In this document: one piece after another, positions 1 through 9,083 of the stretch
How positions within the stretch are numbered: position 1 is the first letter of the stretch
Layout: every line of letters starts with the position of its first letter
Assembly: GCF_000004825.1 (NCBI RefSeq)
Contig: NW_008805076.1
Location: forward strand, 186,001 to 250,000
Direction of reading: 5' to 3'
Length of the DNA: 64,000 nt
Source of the DNA: Heterostelium album PN500
Lineage: Eukaryota > Evosea > Eumycetozoa > Acytosteliales > Acytosteliaceae
Program-made: the position numbers and the translations under genes
Notes under the pieces: model-generated
The model's database searches: none
Told to the model about the DNA's origin: nothing
The model's input: the letters and a program-made list of their open reading frames with translations, nothing else

Positions 1-6
1 AAAAAG

Positions 7-155
7 AAAATCTGGAAAACCTTAATTTTAGTGGTGTATCATCTTTAACCAAAGAAACTATCAATGTCAATAATTCACAAAGTGCAGCTGCTCAACAAAG
101 TACTAACAGAACGGCTGGATTTCATTCAGAAGAGTGGACATGTGTAATAATGTAA
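7..155 (+). CDS. CaaX-box microprotein, copy 1 (5' end outside window)
   Basis: Second exon of a tiny secretion-signal-free protein. The six bases before it end in AG and match the intron end of the copy at 980. Reading from there gives about 49 residues beginning KNLENLN, with a Ser/Thr/Asn/Gln-rich middle (SLTKETINV, SAAAQQST) and ending EEWTCVIM then TAA. CVIM is a canonical CaaX prenylation box. The first exon, expected to encode Met-Leu-X, lies left of the window. Family membership is seen directly by alignment with the copies at 980, 1731, 5548 and 6509. Function is unknown. Prenylation and membrane attachment are inferred from the C-terminus only. Confidence 0.6.
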
Positions 156-360
156 TAAAAAAATAGCAATTTAATTAAAATTAAAATGTTAGAATAAAAA
201 CCAAAGTTAAACCGAACATATTAATTAAAAATAAAGAAGAGTTGTAAATTTAAGAATAATAATCAATTTTCTCTTATTATTAAGAACTTTTTTATTATGA
301 TGATTTTAACTTTTAAGAATCAAATCAAATCAAATCAAATAAAAAGGAATAATAAAAAAA

Positions 361-490
361 TGTGTTTTTTCATTTTATAGGTTGTGTTTTTATTTCCTTT
401 TTTGAATTTTATCACTATTTTGCCAACACACACACTAAAGATGTTCAAAATTTTTTGATTTTTTGGGGAGGGATAAAATGAAAATACACA
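361..490. repeat. MITE-like element A with terminal inverted repeats
   Basis: The 18-bp ends (361-378 and 473-490) are inverted copies with one mismatch, built around TTTCATTTTAT / ATAAAATGAAA. The interior is 90-odd bp, with a CACACAC tract and a TTTTGGGGAGG block just inside the right end. A second element of the same design lies at 48022-48162 and shares the ends, the TAGGTTG block and the TTTTGGGGAGG block. No ORF is carried. It could be a non-autonomous DNA transposon relic or a structured RNA gene. No clear target-site duplication is seen here. Confidence 0.6.
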
Positions 491-857
491 AATCAAATAA
501 TTGATTATATAGTATTTTTCTATACTTTTAACTTTAATTTGTTTAACCCTCAAAAAAAAAACATAAATTTAGTTCCCCCAAAAAATTGATTCACAGGTTT
601 TTGTTCATGTGTTCAAATAAAACTTACCCCAAAAATTAGAAAAAAATAACACTCTATATATTTTTCTTAATTTATTACCTGATTTGAATAATTGTGTTCC
701 TAATTTATTTGAATCATGATTGAATCTTGAATATTAAAAAAGTTAAATTGTAAAAATAGTATTCTACTATAATCATTGAGATCTCAATCACCAATTTTGC
801 CCAAAAACCTGATAATTTCAATTAAATTTTATATATAACTTTTTATTGAAACTAATT

Positions 858-882
858 TATCCTGTTTTATTTATTATAAATA
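858..882 (+). promoter_or_regulatory. Shared TATA-like promoter block of microprotein genes
   Basis: A TATCCT block followed by ATTATAAATA lies about 100 bp before the copy 2 start. The same arrangement occurs at 1623-1648, about 83 bp before copy 3, and both are followed by a TTTTGAAC motif. Conservation in otherwise drifting AT-rich DNA suggests the TATA box and start region. The assignment is inference. Confidence 0.4.
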
Positions 883-979
883 GGATGAATTTTGAACATT
901 TATTAGAATCAGATCAAATAAAAAAAGAAAATAAAGAATATAAATTCAACTAAAAGATATTATTTTAAAAACTTTTGAA

Positions 980-1229
980 ATGTTGCACAGTAAGTAGTGG
1001 AATCACTTTTACTAAAATAACTTTATTAATTAAATTTTTTTCAAAATTTAAAGAAAATCTAGAAAATCTTAATATGAACAGTGTTTCATCTTTAACCAAA
1101 GAAACAATCAAAGTTAACAGTTCACAAAGTGCTGCTACTCAACAAAGTACCAATGGTTTAACTTATAGTATGGCTGATGATTGGTGGGCATATTTGAATA
1201 AACCTCAAGGAGACTGCACAATATTGTAA
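980..1229 (+). CDS. CaaX-box microprotein, copy 2
   Basis: Spliced model join(980..989,1054..1229), 61 residues. Exon 1 is ATG-TTG-CAC-A followed by a GTAAGT donor, and the intron ends TTTAAAG. The protein starts MLHKNLENLN, continues with SVSSLTKETIKV and a Gln/Ser/Thr stretch, then a tryptophan pair and the end QGDCTIL. CTIL fits a CaaX box of the geranylgeranyl type (terminal Leu). An unspliced reading from a TTG just upstream gives 84 codons, but it translates the intron and lacks the ATG shared by the family. There is no signal peptide or transmembrane segment. The size and tiny first exon recall the hssA/2C/7E small-protein genes of D. discoideum, but the sequence differs. Function is not recognised. 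Confidence 0.65.
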
Positions 1230-1730
1230 TAATTTTAAATTACAATTTATTAAATAAAAATTTTTATTTAATCAACAAACAATAAATAAATATTTATGTT
1301 TAAATTTTAAAAATCGTAGTCTATTGACAAAATTCAATATAATTTATGATTTTTTTTTTTACAATTTCTTAAATAATCTTTTATAGGAAACATTCATTCA
1401 ACTTCTAGAGTGAAAAACCCTTCTAATTATATAAAAAACAAATTATTTTAAAGATTCTATCTTTAAATTATAAACAGATCAGAATGTTAAAATGACCTCC
1501 CTTAAAAAACTAAAAATAATTTTAAAAGAGAAGTTTATTGGATGATGAAAATAGAATCTTGAAAATAGCAAGTTTAATTTAGAATTTAATCTAGATTTAA
1601 TTTAAATTTATTGAAATCAATGTATCCTATTTTTTATGATTATAAATACATACATTTTGAACTTTTTAAAAATCATATAAAAACAATTAAAAAGAAATAT
1701 TCAAATTGATAGATATTTAAACTTTTGAAA
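1230..1730. other. Intergenic between microprotein copies 2 and 3
   Basis: AT-rich and non-coding. The right half carries the TATCCT plus TATAAATA promoter block (1623-1648) like that before copy 2. Confidence 0.5.
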
Positions 1731-1983
1731 ATGTTGCTTGGTAAGTATAACAGATTTTCTTTAAATTTTAAAAAAAATCTAATTAAAAAATTTAAAGAAA
1801 ATCTTGAAAATCTTAATTTAAATAGTTCAAAAGAAACTATCAATTTAAATAGTTCATAAGGGTCAAAGTACTAACGGAACAACTGTACTCCCAATCCAGT
1901 ATTGGACTAAAGATCAATGGGAAAAATACGGAACATTTGGTAACCAATACCTATATAGTAAAAGTTCCTGTGTAATATTATAA
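1731..1983 (+). pseudogene. CaaX-box microprotein, copy 3, disrupted
   Basis: The start (MLLENLENLNLNSSKETINLNSS), the GTAAGT donor after 1740 and the acceptor at 1797 match the other copies. An in-frame TAA then falls at 1857-1859. About seven bases further on, in another frame, the family's QSTNG motif resumes at 1864 and runs to a clean end KSSCVIL, TAA at 1981-1983. Compared with copy 2, roughly fifteen bases of the QSAATQ region are altered or missing. The retained CVIL box suggests recent decay, or a different splice I could not find. Either the truncated 23-residue peptide or nothing is made. Confidence 0.6.
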
Positions 1984-2135
1984 TATTTCATTTTAATTAA
2001 AAATTATGAAAGAATTAACTTTATTAGTATTTTTTTTGTTCAAATTAATAACAAGAATTCTAATTTTTTACAGTGGTTGGGAAACGTCTATAAAATATAT
2101 CAAAATCATTAAAGATATTATTTATTTAATTTCAT

Positions 2136-4383
2136 TTAATTGATTATTAGTTCGAATATATCATAGAGTACTGCAGATGAGAAGTAAACTAGCACAATAT
2201 AACGTAGTTTGAATATATAGTTGTGAAGAGGAAGAGGAATCGGGAAGTGAGAGTATGCCTTTCGTGAGAAATTCAGCATGAGCACTGCAAAGAGTCCAGC
2301 CTGTAGGTTGAGACCCAGAGATGCACCAGATTCAAGCATCATAAGGAATCCCTTTGGATTACAGAGTGCAACCGTTAAGATGAACCCAAATGCAAATATA
2401 TAGAATACGAATTCACGAATTGGATATTTAACATTGGTCGAACCGACATTGTCCACCGACTGTACCTCCTTTGCATCGATTTGATTGTTTACCCAGTCAA
2501 TCTTTCTCTGTATGGCATTACCAATAGTACAAAGAAATCCTGGTAATCTATTTGGTTTCGATCCATTATATCCTTGTTGTTGGTGTTGTTGGTGTTGTAT
2601 TTCTTGTTGTTGATCATCATCGACTTCAATACGATTGTTAAATGATTGTTCATCTTCCTGTTGTTGTTTCTGTTTATTTTGCAATGATTTAGATCGCCAG
2701 GAAACAGAGAATCCGTCGAGTGTCTGTTTGTAACCAGTTCCCACTGTGATGTAGCTAATGGTGATAGAGATGACAATAAAGATATCGACAGCCCACGCAA
2801 TCCAGAGATACTGCGGGTAGTAATCGTGAATCACCTTCATCAATGGGATCGTTGCAATCTGTGAATTCTTACCGGCATCGTAGAGATTCGGTGCTTTCGG
2901 ATTAGTGGCGTCAGGCATCTGTGGAATGATACGCAACAAGAACCAACACCAACAAATATTCAACAGGAACACAGTGGTCAGTGCAGAGAAAACCGTTGCA
3001 TAGCACTTGTACATCTCACGGCGTGAGAATATTATCTTTGGGAATACAACGGGAATCACACCGGACGCTCCACCAAGGGCAACCGTAGAGATCAAAAAAG
3101 ATCGACCAACATACGCCCAATCATTGGATATTTCGAGTCGAACGTGATTAGCTACGACACCAGTAATCAACACAATGGCAATTAGCAAAGTACCCTTTCC
3201 AAACGTAAAGAATGTAATGATATGCTGTAGAGAAGACGATCCAAAGATAACAATCAAAGTGAACACAACAATCGTAGGTAATATAAAATAGTTTTGTTGT
3301 TCTTCACTAACTATTAATTTACTATATGCCATGGCTGCTGCCAAACCATAACTAATCAAAATAGCAGTACTAGTAAAGAGTTGAGTTGATGTTAGTTTTT
3401 AATCGAATCTATCAAACATATCGATATTCAAATTCAAATCCAACTACTTACAAATGTAATACTACAGAAAATATAAATACTCTATGTGCTGCGGTACCAA
3501 GGAATTTCAAACCAAGATAATGAAGATTCGGAGTGACTTGAGCTACGGAACCATTGGCGGCTTGAACAGATTGTGATTGATTTAAATCTATCTTTTCGAA
3601 ATCTTGACTTTCACCAAGATGATTATCATGATGATGCATTCCCGTTAGAATTATACCTTGAGCATGCTGCTCTTCGTATTCTTCTTCCTCTGTATTGGGT
3701 TGCTCACCTAATCCACCGATATACATAGATTCTTCAGTGGATTGTGCTGCATCCTCACCAGTGTTGTTCATTGCCGATGAAGAGGATGTCGAAGATGGCG
3801 ATCGTTTACGTCTGATACTACCGCTGCTTCCGCTACTTCCAGGACTGGCAAGTGGAGAATGATCACTACCGTTACTGTTGCTGATACCGTTGCTAATACT
3901 GATACCACGAGATGTGTTCAATCCGATAATCGATGGATTTTCACCTCTGATAATGGCATAGCATCGTTGGAGTATCTCAATGACAAAGAACAGCGACAAC
4001 ACCTGCATAACATAGCACAGCGTATAAGACCCCAGAAACGGAGTGAATCCCGACTGTGACAGCTTAACGGGTAGTCCGAGAATACCCATTCCTAGGACAC
4101 TGGCAATCACAATGAAAAAGAGATAGGCAAGCACTAAGATTGGTGTTTTCTCAGAGTCATCGTCGAATAGCTCATCTCCATGTTGTGGTTGTTGTTGCTG
4201 CTGCTGTTGCTCTTGTTGTTGTTGTTTCTTTTGATGTTGATGCAGCTGCTCTTCGATATCAACACTCAGTCGCACTTGATCGTAGGTGTTGGCACCACCA
4301 GCACCACTTATATATTTATCATAATTAGTCTTTAGCCATTTAAGCATTGTTGATTTAAACTGATCTGGTTTATTGATTATCAC
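2136..4383 (-). CDS. Amino-acid transporter, AAAP/SLC32-36-38-like
   Basis: Two exons, complement(join(2136..3369,3452..4383)), 721 residues. The junction keeps frame and restores a continuous helix reading VVLHFTAILISYGLAAAMA. The first membrane segment has the GMGILGLPV-type motif typical of the amino acid/auxin permease (AAAP) superfamily. About eleven hydrophobic segments follow in two blocks. A long hydrophilic loop between the first helices (about residues 140-290) is rich in Ser, Glu and His, and a second Gln-rich loop lies near residues 530-600. An N-terminal Gln run (about 50-70) is typical dictyostelid low complexity. The likely role is proton- or sodium-coupled amino-acid movement across the plasma membrane or an endolysosomal membrane. 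Substrate cannot be read from sequence. Confidence 0.8.
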
Positions 4384-5547
4384 AATCTTTCTTTCTTTTT
4401 CTCTATCTCTATCTCTCTATTCTTTCTCTTTTACTTTTTCTTTTCGTAAGTATTTATTAAGATGAATTATAAAACTTAACATAAAATATATATAGTAATA
4501 TTATATTTAATTAAACACAATCCTTTACTTTAATAACTAATCTTCAAGAGTTGAAACAAAACTAAACTAAACTAAACTTTATCAATCCTTCGAATATTTA
4601 ATTTATTTAATAAATATAAAATAAATAAATTAAAATTATTATAATTAATAATAAAAATAAATATAATATTAATCTATATCTTTTTTTAGAGTACGTAATA
4701 TAACAGAAGCAAATTATTATTAATAATTAAATAAAAAAAGTGATATTAATTTAAAGATTGCAATTGCAGTTAAAAAATAAATTAAGATTTTTTAATTTTT
4801 TAAAAATTTATTTTAAATTTTAGTTTTTCCCAGCCCAATTATAGTAAAACGGGTGTTGTTTTTATTTTTTGTAAAAAAAAATTATTATTAATTTTAAACA
4901 TAAGTATCTTATTTATTTTCTTATCAATACTCGATTATTCTTTACAAAAGTCTTCACAATCTAAACAATAAAGTGATAAGCTTGTTCAAAAATACAAAAG
5001 GAAAAGAAAGAAAGAAAAAGAATTCTAACCAAATTATTATATAAAAACATAAAATCAAAAAAGTCGTTGATCTACACAATTTATTTTTGAAAAAAAAAAA
5101 AACAAAATCTAATTTTGGAAATCATGAATTGCATTAAATTGGTGGAATAAGTATCAAAAAAAAACAACTAAAATCACTTTAGTAAGAAATATCATCATCT
5201 CTATTTCCGTGCTGTTTAATAAATCAAAACAATCTACTATTTTAAGATGAACAATTTTTTATTAATCCCACAAAATTCTTAAAAAGGAAATAAATTTTGT
5301 AAAAATCGATGAAATTCAAATTATTCAATGGAGAGGGTTAGAATTTGGAAACTTAATACATAAAACATTGAAGAATTCTCCTTTTTGATAAAAATTAACA
5401 AATTTTAATTTGTTTGATCATGTTTACAAGTAAACAATAATAATTTCCTTCGATTGGAATTTTATTTATAGTTAAAAAAAATAGAAACTTCGGAATATAT
5501 TAATTTAATAGATTAGAGTGGAATTTAGATATATTTTGAAAAAAAAA
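4384..5547. other. Intergenic upstream of transporter and microprotein copy 4
   Basis: Very AT-rich. No exon seen. Carries a motif (5228-5247) shared with the region upstream of copy 5, and a pyrimidine tract (about 4384-4440) just upstream of the transporter start. Confidence 0.5.
5228..5247 (+). promoter_or_regulatory. Upstream motif shared by microprotein copies 4 and 5
   Basis: A 20-base block (AACAATCTACTATTTTAAGA) is repeated exactly at 6211-6230. The two lie 301 and 279 bp before the ATGs of copies 4 and 5. It may be a regulatory site or simply residual similarity from the duplication. Similarity continues patchily downstream (GAATTCTCC, TTGATAAAA). Confidence 0.35.
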
Positions 5548-5798
5548 ATGTTATATAGTATGTTATAAAAAAACAAATATAAAATAGATTTTAATTAAAT
5601 TTTAATTTTTTTTACAAATACTTTAAAGAAAATTTGGGTTTCATTAATTTTAGTTGTCAATCATCATCATCATCAATAGAATATGATTCTTCTTTCAAAT
5701 TGAATTCCAAAATCAATGGCACTCAAGGTTTTTCTAGTGAACAAGGAACCAATGGAGTAACAGCTCCTATTTCACACGGTGTCTTCAAATGGTGGTGA
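5548..5798 (+). CDS. Microprotein family, copy 4 (CaaX lost)
   Basis: join(5548..5557,5629..5798), 59 residues, with the family architecture: ATG-TTA-TAT-A, GTATGT donor, intron ending TTTAAAG. The protein starts MLYKNLGFINFSCQ, has a Ser run, then KINGTQGFSSEQGTNGVTAP, and ends FKWW. There is no CaaX box. About 20 bp past the stop, the DNA still resembles the CaaX-encoding end of copy 2 (ACAATATT), in another frame. This suggests the box was lost by frameshift. Copies 4 and 5 form a subfamily (GTQGFS.EQG.NGV.AP). Confidence 0.5.
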
Positions 5799-6025
5799 CA
5801 GCCAACCAAAATACAATATTTGAAAAGTAAAAAATACAATCAACAAGTGGAATGAATATTTAAAAAATAAATTTATGAATGAGAATAAACAGTACAAAAT
5901 TTATTATTAACATTATTGAAAAAAAGGAAAAATATAAAAAAAGATTTATATATTATGGAATGTTAAAAAGAAAAACTTTTATTTTATTGTATTGAAAAAA
6001 AAAAAATTTGTTTGTTGGGAGTAAT

Positions 6026-6181
6026 TTAATATTGACCACCGTTGTTGAAATAGTTGAGATTCATTGAGTACTCATCATTATTACCACCACCACCACCTTT
6101 ACGTTCAATATGATTGTATAAGTCGTTGTTGTTATTGTTGTAGTTTTTTTGTATATTTGTAATAAATAGAGAAATTTCAAC
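6026..6181 (-). pseudogene. Orphan 3'-terminal exon
   Basis: On the minus strand an acceptor (AAATTTAG) is followed by exactly 52 codons ending TAA. They read VEISLFITNIQ, a short Asn run, DLYNHIERK, five Gly, then NNDEYSMNLNYFNNGGQY. Composition and codon use are those of a real dictyostelid C-terminal exon. I find no upstream exon on the minus strand before the promoter of copy 5 (6200-6508). It is probably the broken-off end of a gene left by rearrangement. Product not recognised. Confidence 0.45.
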
Positions 6182-6508
6182 CTAAATTTTTTTGTGTCTT
6201 CAAAACAATAAACAATCTACTATTTTAAGAAATCAAAAATTTCTTTAAGTTGAAAAGATGAAATTCAATTTGTTCATTTGATATGAAATAGATTGAATTT
6301 GGAAACTTTATTTAGTATAACTCCAATGAATTCTCCATATTGATAAAATATATAGAAAGTTTTAAAACTTTATGTAACCTTATTTTCGAATTTGTATTAA
6401 ATTGTTTATTGGTTAAAAAAATTACTCCTGAGATATAAATATTGAGAATTCTGATCAGTTAATATATAAAAAGATAAAAGTTCAGATAGAGATTTCAAAA
6501 AGAAAAAA

Positions 6509-6753
6509 ATGTTATTTAGTATGTAGAAAAATATATTTGTATAGAGATTCTAATTAAAAATTAATATTTTTTTAAAAACTATAATTTTAAAGAACATCTT
6601 GGAAATATTAATTTTAATTGTCAATCATCTTCATCTTCATCTTCATCTTCATCCAAAATCAATGGTACACAAGGTTTTTCGGGTGAACAAGGATCCAATG
6701 GAGTAGCAGCTCCAATTAGACGTGTTATCTACAAATCGTTGTGGTGGTTCTAA
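6509..6753 (+). CDS. Microprotein family, copy 5
   Basis: join(6509..6518,6593..6753), 56 residues. Exon 1 is ATG-TTA-TTT-A with a GTATGT donor, and the acceptor is at 6592. The protein starts MLFKHLGNINFNCQ, then nine Ser, KINGTQGFSGEQGSNGVAAP, and ends KSLWWF. It is closest to copy 4. No CaaX box. Function unknown. Confidence 0.5.
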
Positions 6754-7115
6754 AAGCAACAACTTTGATGAAGTATAAAGAATTATTAAAAATATATATT
6801 TTTAATCAAGAATAAAAAAACTCTTTTGTTTTAACAGGAGAAGAAAAGGAAAAAAAAAACATAGGATTTGTATTAGAAATATTTTTGTTAGATAGTAGAA
6901 GAATTATAATCTTTTTTAAAAAAATTCTATATTTATTTTTTTATTTATTATTATTAATTTGATAAATAGGATATTTAAATTTAAAACATGAAATAAATCA
7001 CAATTTAGTTTGTAAAATCAATCTGTCTTTGTCATAAATCGAAATTTTTTTTAGATTAAATTCTGATTTTTTTTCATTTTTTTTGTTTAGTTTTAAATTT
7101 TAGTAGTACTAGAGA
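6754..7115. other. Intergenic before methyltransferase
   Basis: AT-rich with T-runs just before the next ATG. Nothing else seen. Confidence 0.5.
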
Positions 7116-7937
7116 ATGAGTGGAAATAGTAATGATCTTCCAAATGAACCGAATATGAGTCATCTGGGTTCAAAAGACTATCAGAATGTCTATGAACCAG
7201 CACAAGATTCATTTCTGTTTATTGATGCTCTAAAGAAGGATGTCGAGTATCTGAAGGGATTGCGACCACTCGTTGCCGTGGAGATTGGATCGGGCAGTGG
7301 TTTCGTCATCAGCTATCTATCGATGCTACTCAATAACGATGGTTATTTCTTGTCGACCGATATCAACCCGATCGCTGCAATGACCAGCACCCGAACAGCT
7401 ACACACAACAACGTGCGTCTCGATGTAGTGAACACCTCGTTTCTCAGTGGCATAGACCGACTGCTTGGCAATGTAGATGTACTGCTCTTCAATCCTCCCT
7501 ACGTTCCGACGCCATCCGAAGAGATCGAGCAAGGTGGTATCGCCGCATCTTGGGCAGGTGGAATAGACGGTCGTGAAGTAATAGATAAACTACTTCCACA
7601 AATAAGTGTATGTATAAACAACACTAAATTACATTACATATAACTAAACAACAATACAATACAATACATTACATACACATATATAAAAACAGAATATACT
7701 ATCAGAGAAAGGATGTTTCTATATTGTTTTGGTTGAAGAAAATAAACCAGCTGAAGTGGTGGCAATCATGAAGAAATATAATTTTAAACACAAAGTAATT
7801 AATATATATATATATTTAGAGAGAATGATGATGACGTGATATGTTATATTAATCAAATCACTACTATATTTCAGGTGGTTGGATACAGACAAGCATTTAA
7901 TGAAAAACTTTATATCGTAAAATTCTACAGAAGTTAA
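7116..7937 (+). CDS. N6AMT1/Mtq2-like HemK-family methyltransferase
   Basis: join(7116..7607,7693..7794,7875..7937), 218 residues, close to the usual length (about 214 in human N6AMT1). A class I SAM-binding motif EIGSGSG lies near residue 56. The catalytic NPPY, which binds the side chain to be methylated, is at 126-129. The YEPAQDSF N-terminus is characteristic of this family. The last two exons (ILSEKGCFYIVLVEENKP, then VGYRQAFNEKLYIVKF) match the family's C-terminal strands. By family knowledge, the enzyme with its Trm112 partner methylates the glutamine of the GGQ motif in eRF1. The first intron's GTATGT follows AGT at 7607; reading through it only gives an unrelated tail. Confidence 0.88.
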
Positions 7938-9083
7938 TTTTGGTTCGTACTTTATTTTTTTGGATCTTCACTAAGAAGTTAGTGATGATTATAATCATAA
8001 GTAAACAAAAACAACAAACAAACAATCAACACAACAACAACAACAACAAAACAACCACTCCCTTTACCTCCAATGAATGATAACACACCTAATCAGAATG
8101 CGAGTGGGTAAGTGAAAACCAACATAAATGTTATGTTATCCGATTTTTATTGGTTGCGATCGTTGTAAGACAATACAAAAATGCAAACAAGAGTGTGATT
8201 GTTGTTTACCAAAATGACTTGTTTGTGGTTCGCAACAACACACAAACAACACAAACAACACATACAAACACGATTCTCAAATGATGATTTCAGTAACAAA
8301 ACAATAAACAAACAAAGGAGAAAGAACTAAACATAAACTAAAAAAAAGAATCCCCCCCAAAAAAAAAAAAAAAATCAATTTTGGTTGTTTAATTTGGTTT
8401 TTTTTTAATTTTTTTTAAACCATTTCATTTTCTTTGTCAGTGTGTCAGACATTTAATATCATAATTATTTATTTATTTTTATGCATTCACACACCCTTTA
8501 ACTTATTTTATTATTATTCACCAAGTTTGGTGAAACATTTTCTTAATATTACTAATCATTCAATACAATACAATACACAATACAACATACTCAAAGTATT
8601 GAAAACTATTTTTTAATTATAGTTTATTCAAATTGAATCGAATTAAAGTTTATTTTAGTTTAGTTAACCTAGTAGTAGCATTAGTAGTTTCAGAATAGAG
8701 AGAGAATAGAGAAGAATAGAGAAGAATAGAGAAGATAGAAATAGTCATCATATTATATTACGTACAAATAGATCATTAATTTAATAATATAGTAGATTTA
8801 GATGTTTGATTTCAATGTAAAACAACAATAAATATTCTTGTCAAGAAAGAATTTGGTATTGGGATTGTAGATAGAAGTGGAGCGAATAAGGACGATCGAT
8901 CCAATCGAGTGTTGACTTGGAAAATTAACCTTTGTTTGGATTATAATTTTACATTTACTTTTTTTTTTAATTAAAAGGAAAATAAAAGTTTAAAAATATA
9001 ACTATACAACGATAAGATCGATCCAATCTACACAACCAGCTTACTTCATTTGCTGGACTCGCAAAAATATTTGAAAAAAAAAA
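7938..9083. other. Long leader/promoter of the histidine-kinase gene
   Basis: Non-coding, with CA- and T-rich tracts and a repeated AGAGAATAGAGAAG block (about 8695-8735). An ATG at 8073 opens 11 codons (MNDNTPNQNAS) followed by a strong GTAAGT donor at 8108. The next good acceptor (TTTGTCAG, 8440) would give a 16-codon reading frame. This may be a spliced leader exon with a small upstream ORF. No link to the kinase frame was found. Confidence 0.35.

Larger units (their letters stand above)
156..979. other. Intergenic, AT-rich, between microprotein copies 1 and 2
   Basis: No coding exon recognised. It contains the 130-bp inverted-repeat element at 361-490 and, near its right end, a TATA-like block shared with copy 3. 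Confidence 0.6.

Noticed and set aside
975-979. Upstream TTG start extending microprotein copy 2 to 84 codons
   Set aside because: It reads through the conserved intron. All family copies share an ATG and a GT donor ten bases later.
5268-5275. TCCCACAA, resembling the upstream element of Dictyostelium small-RNA genes
   Set aside because: No small-RNA-like stem with the expected conserved ends follows at the usual distance.
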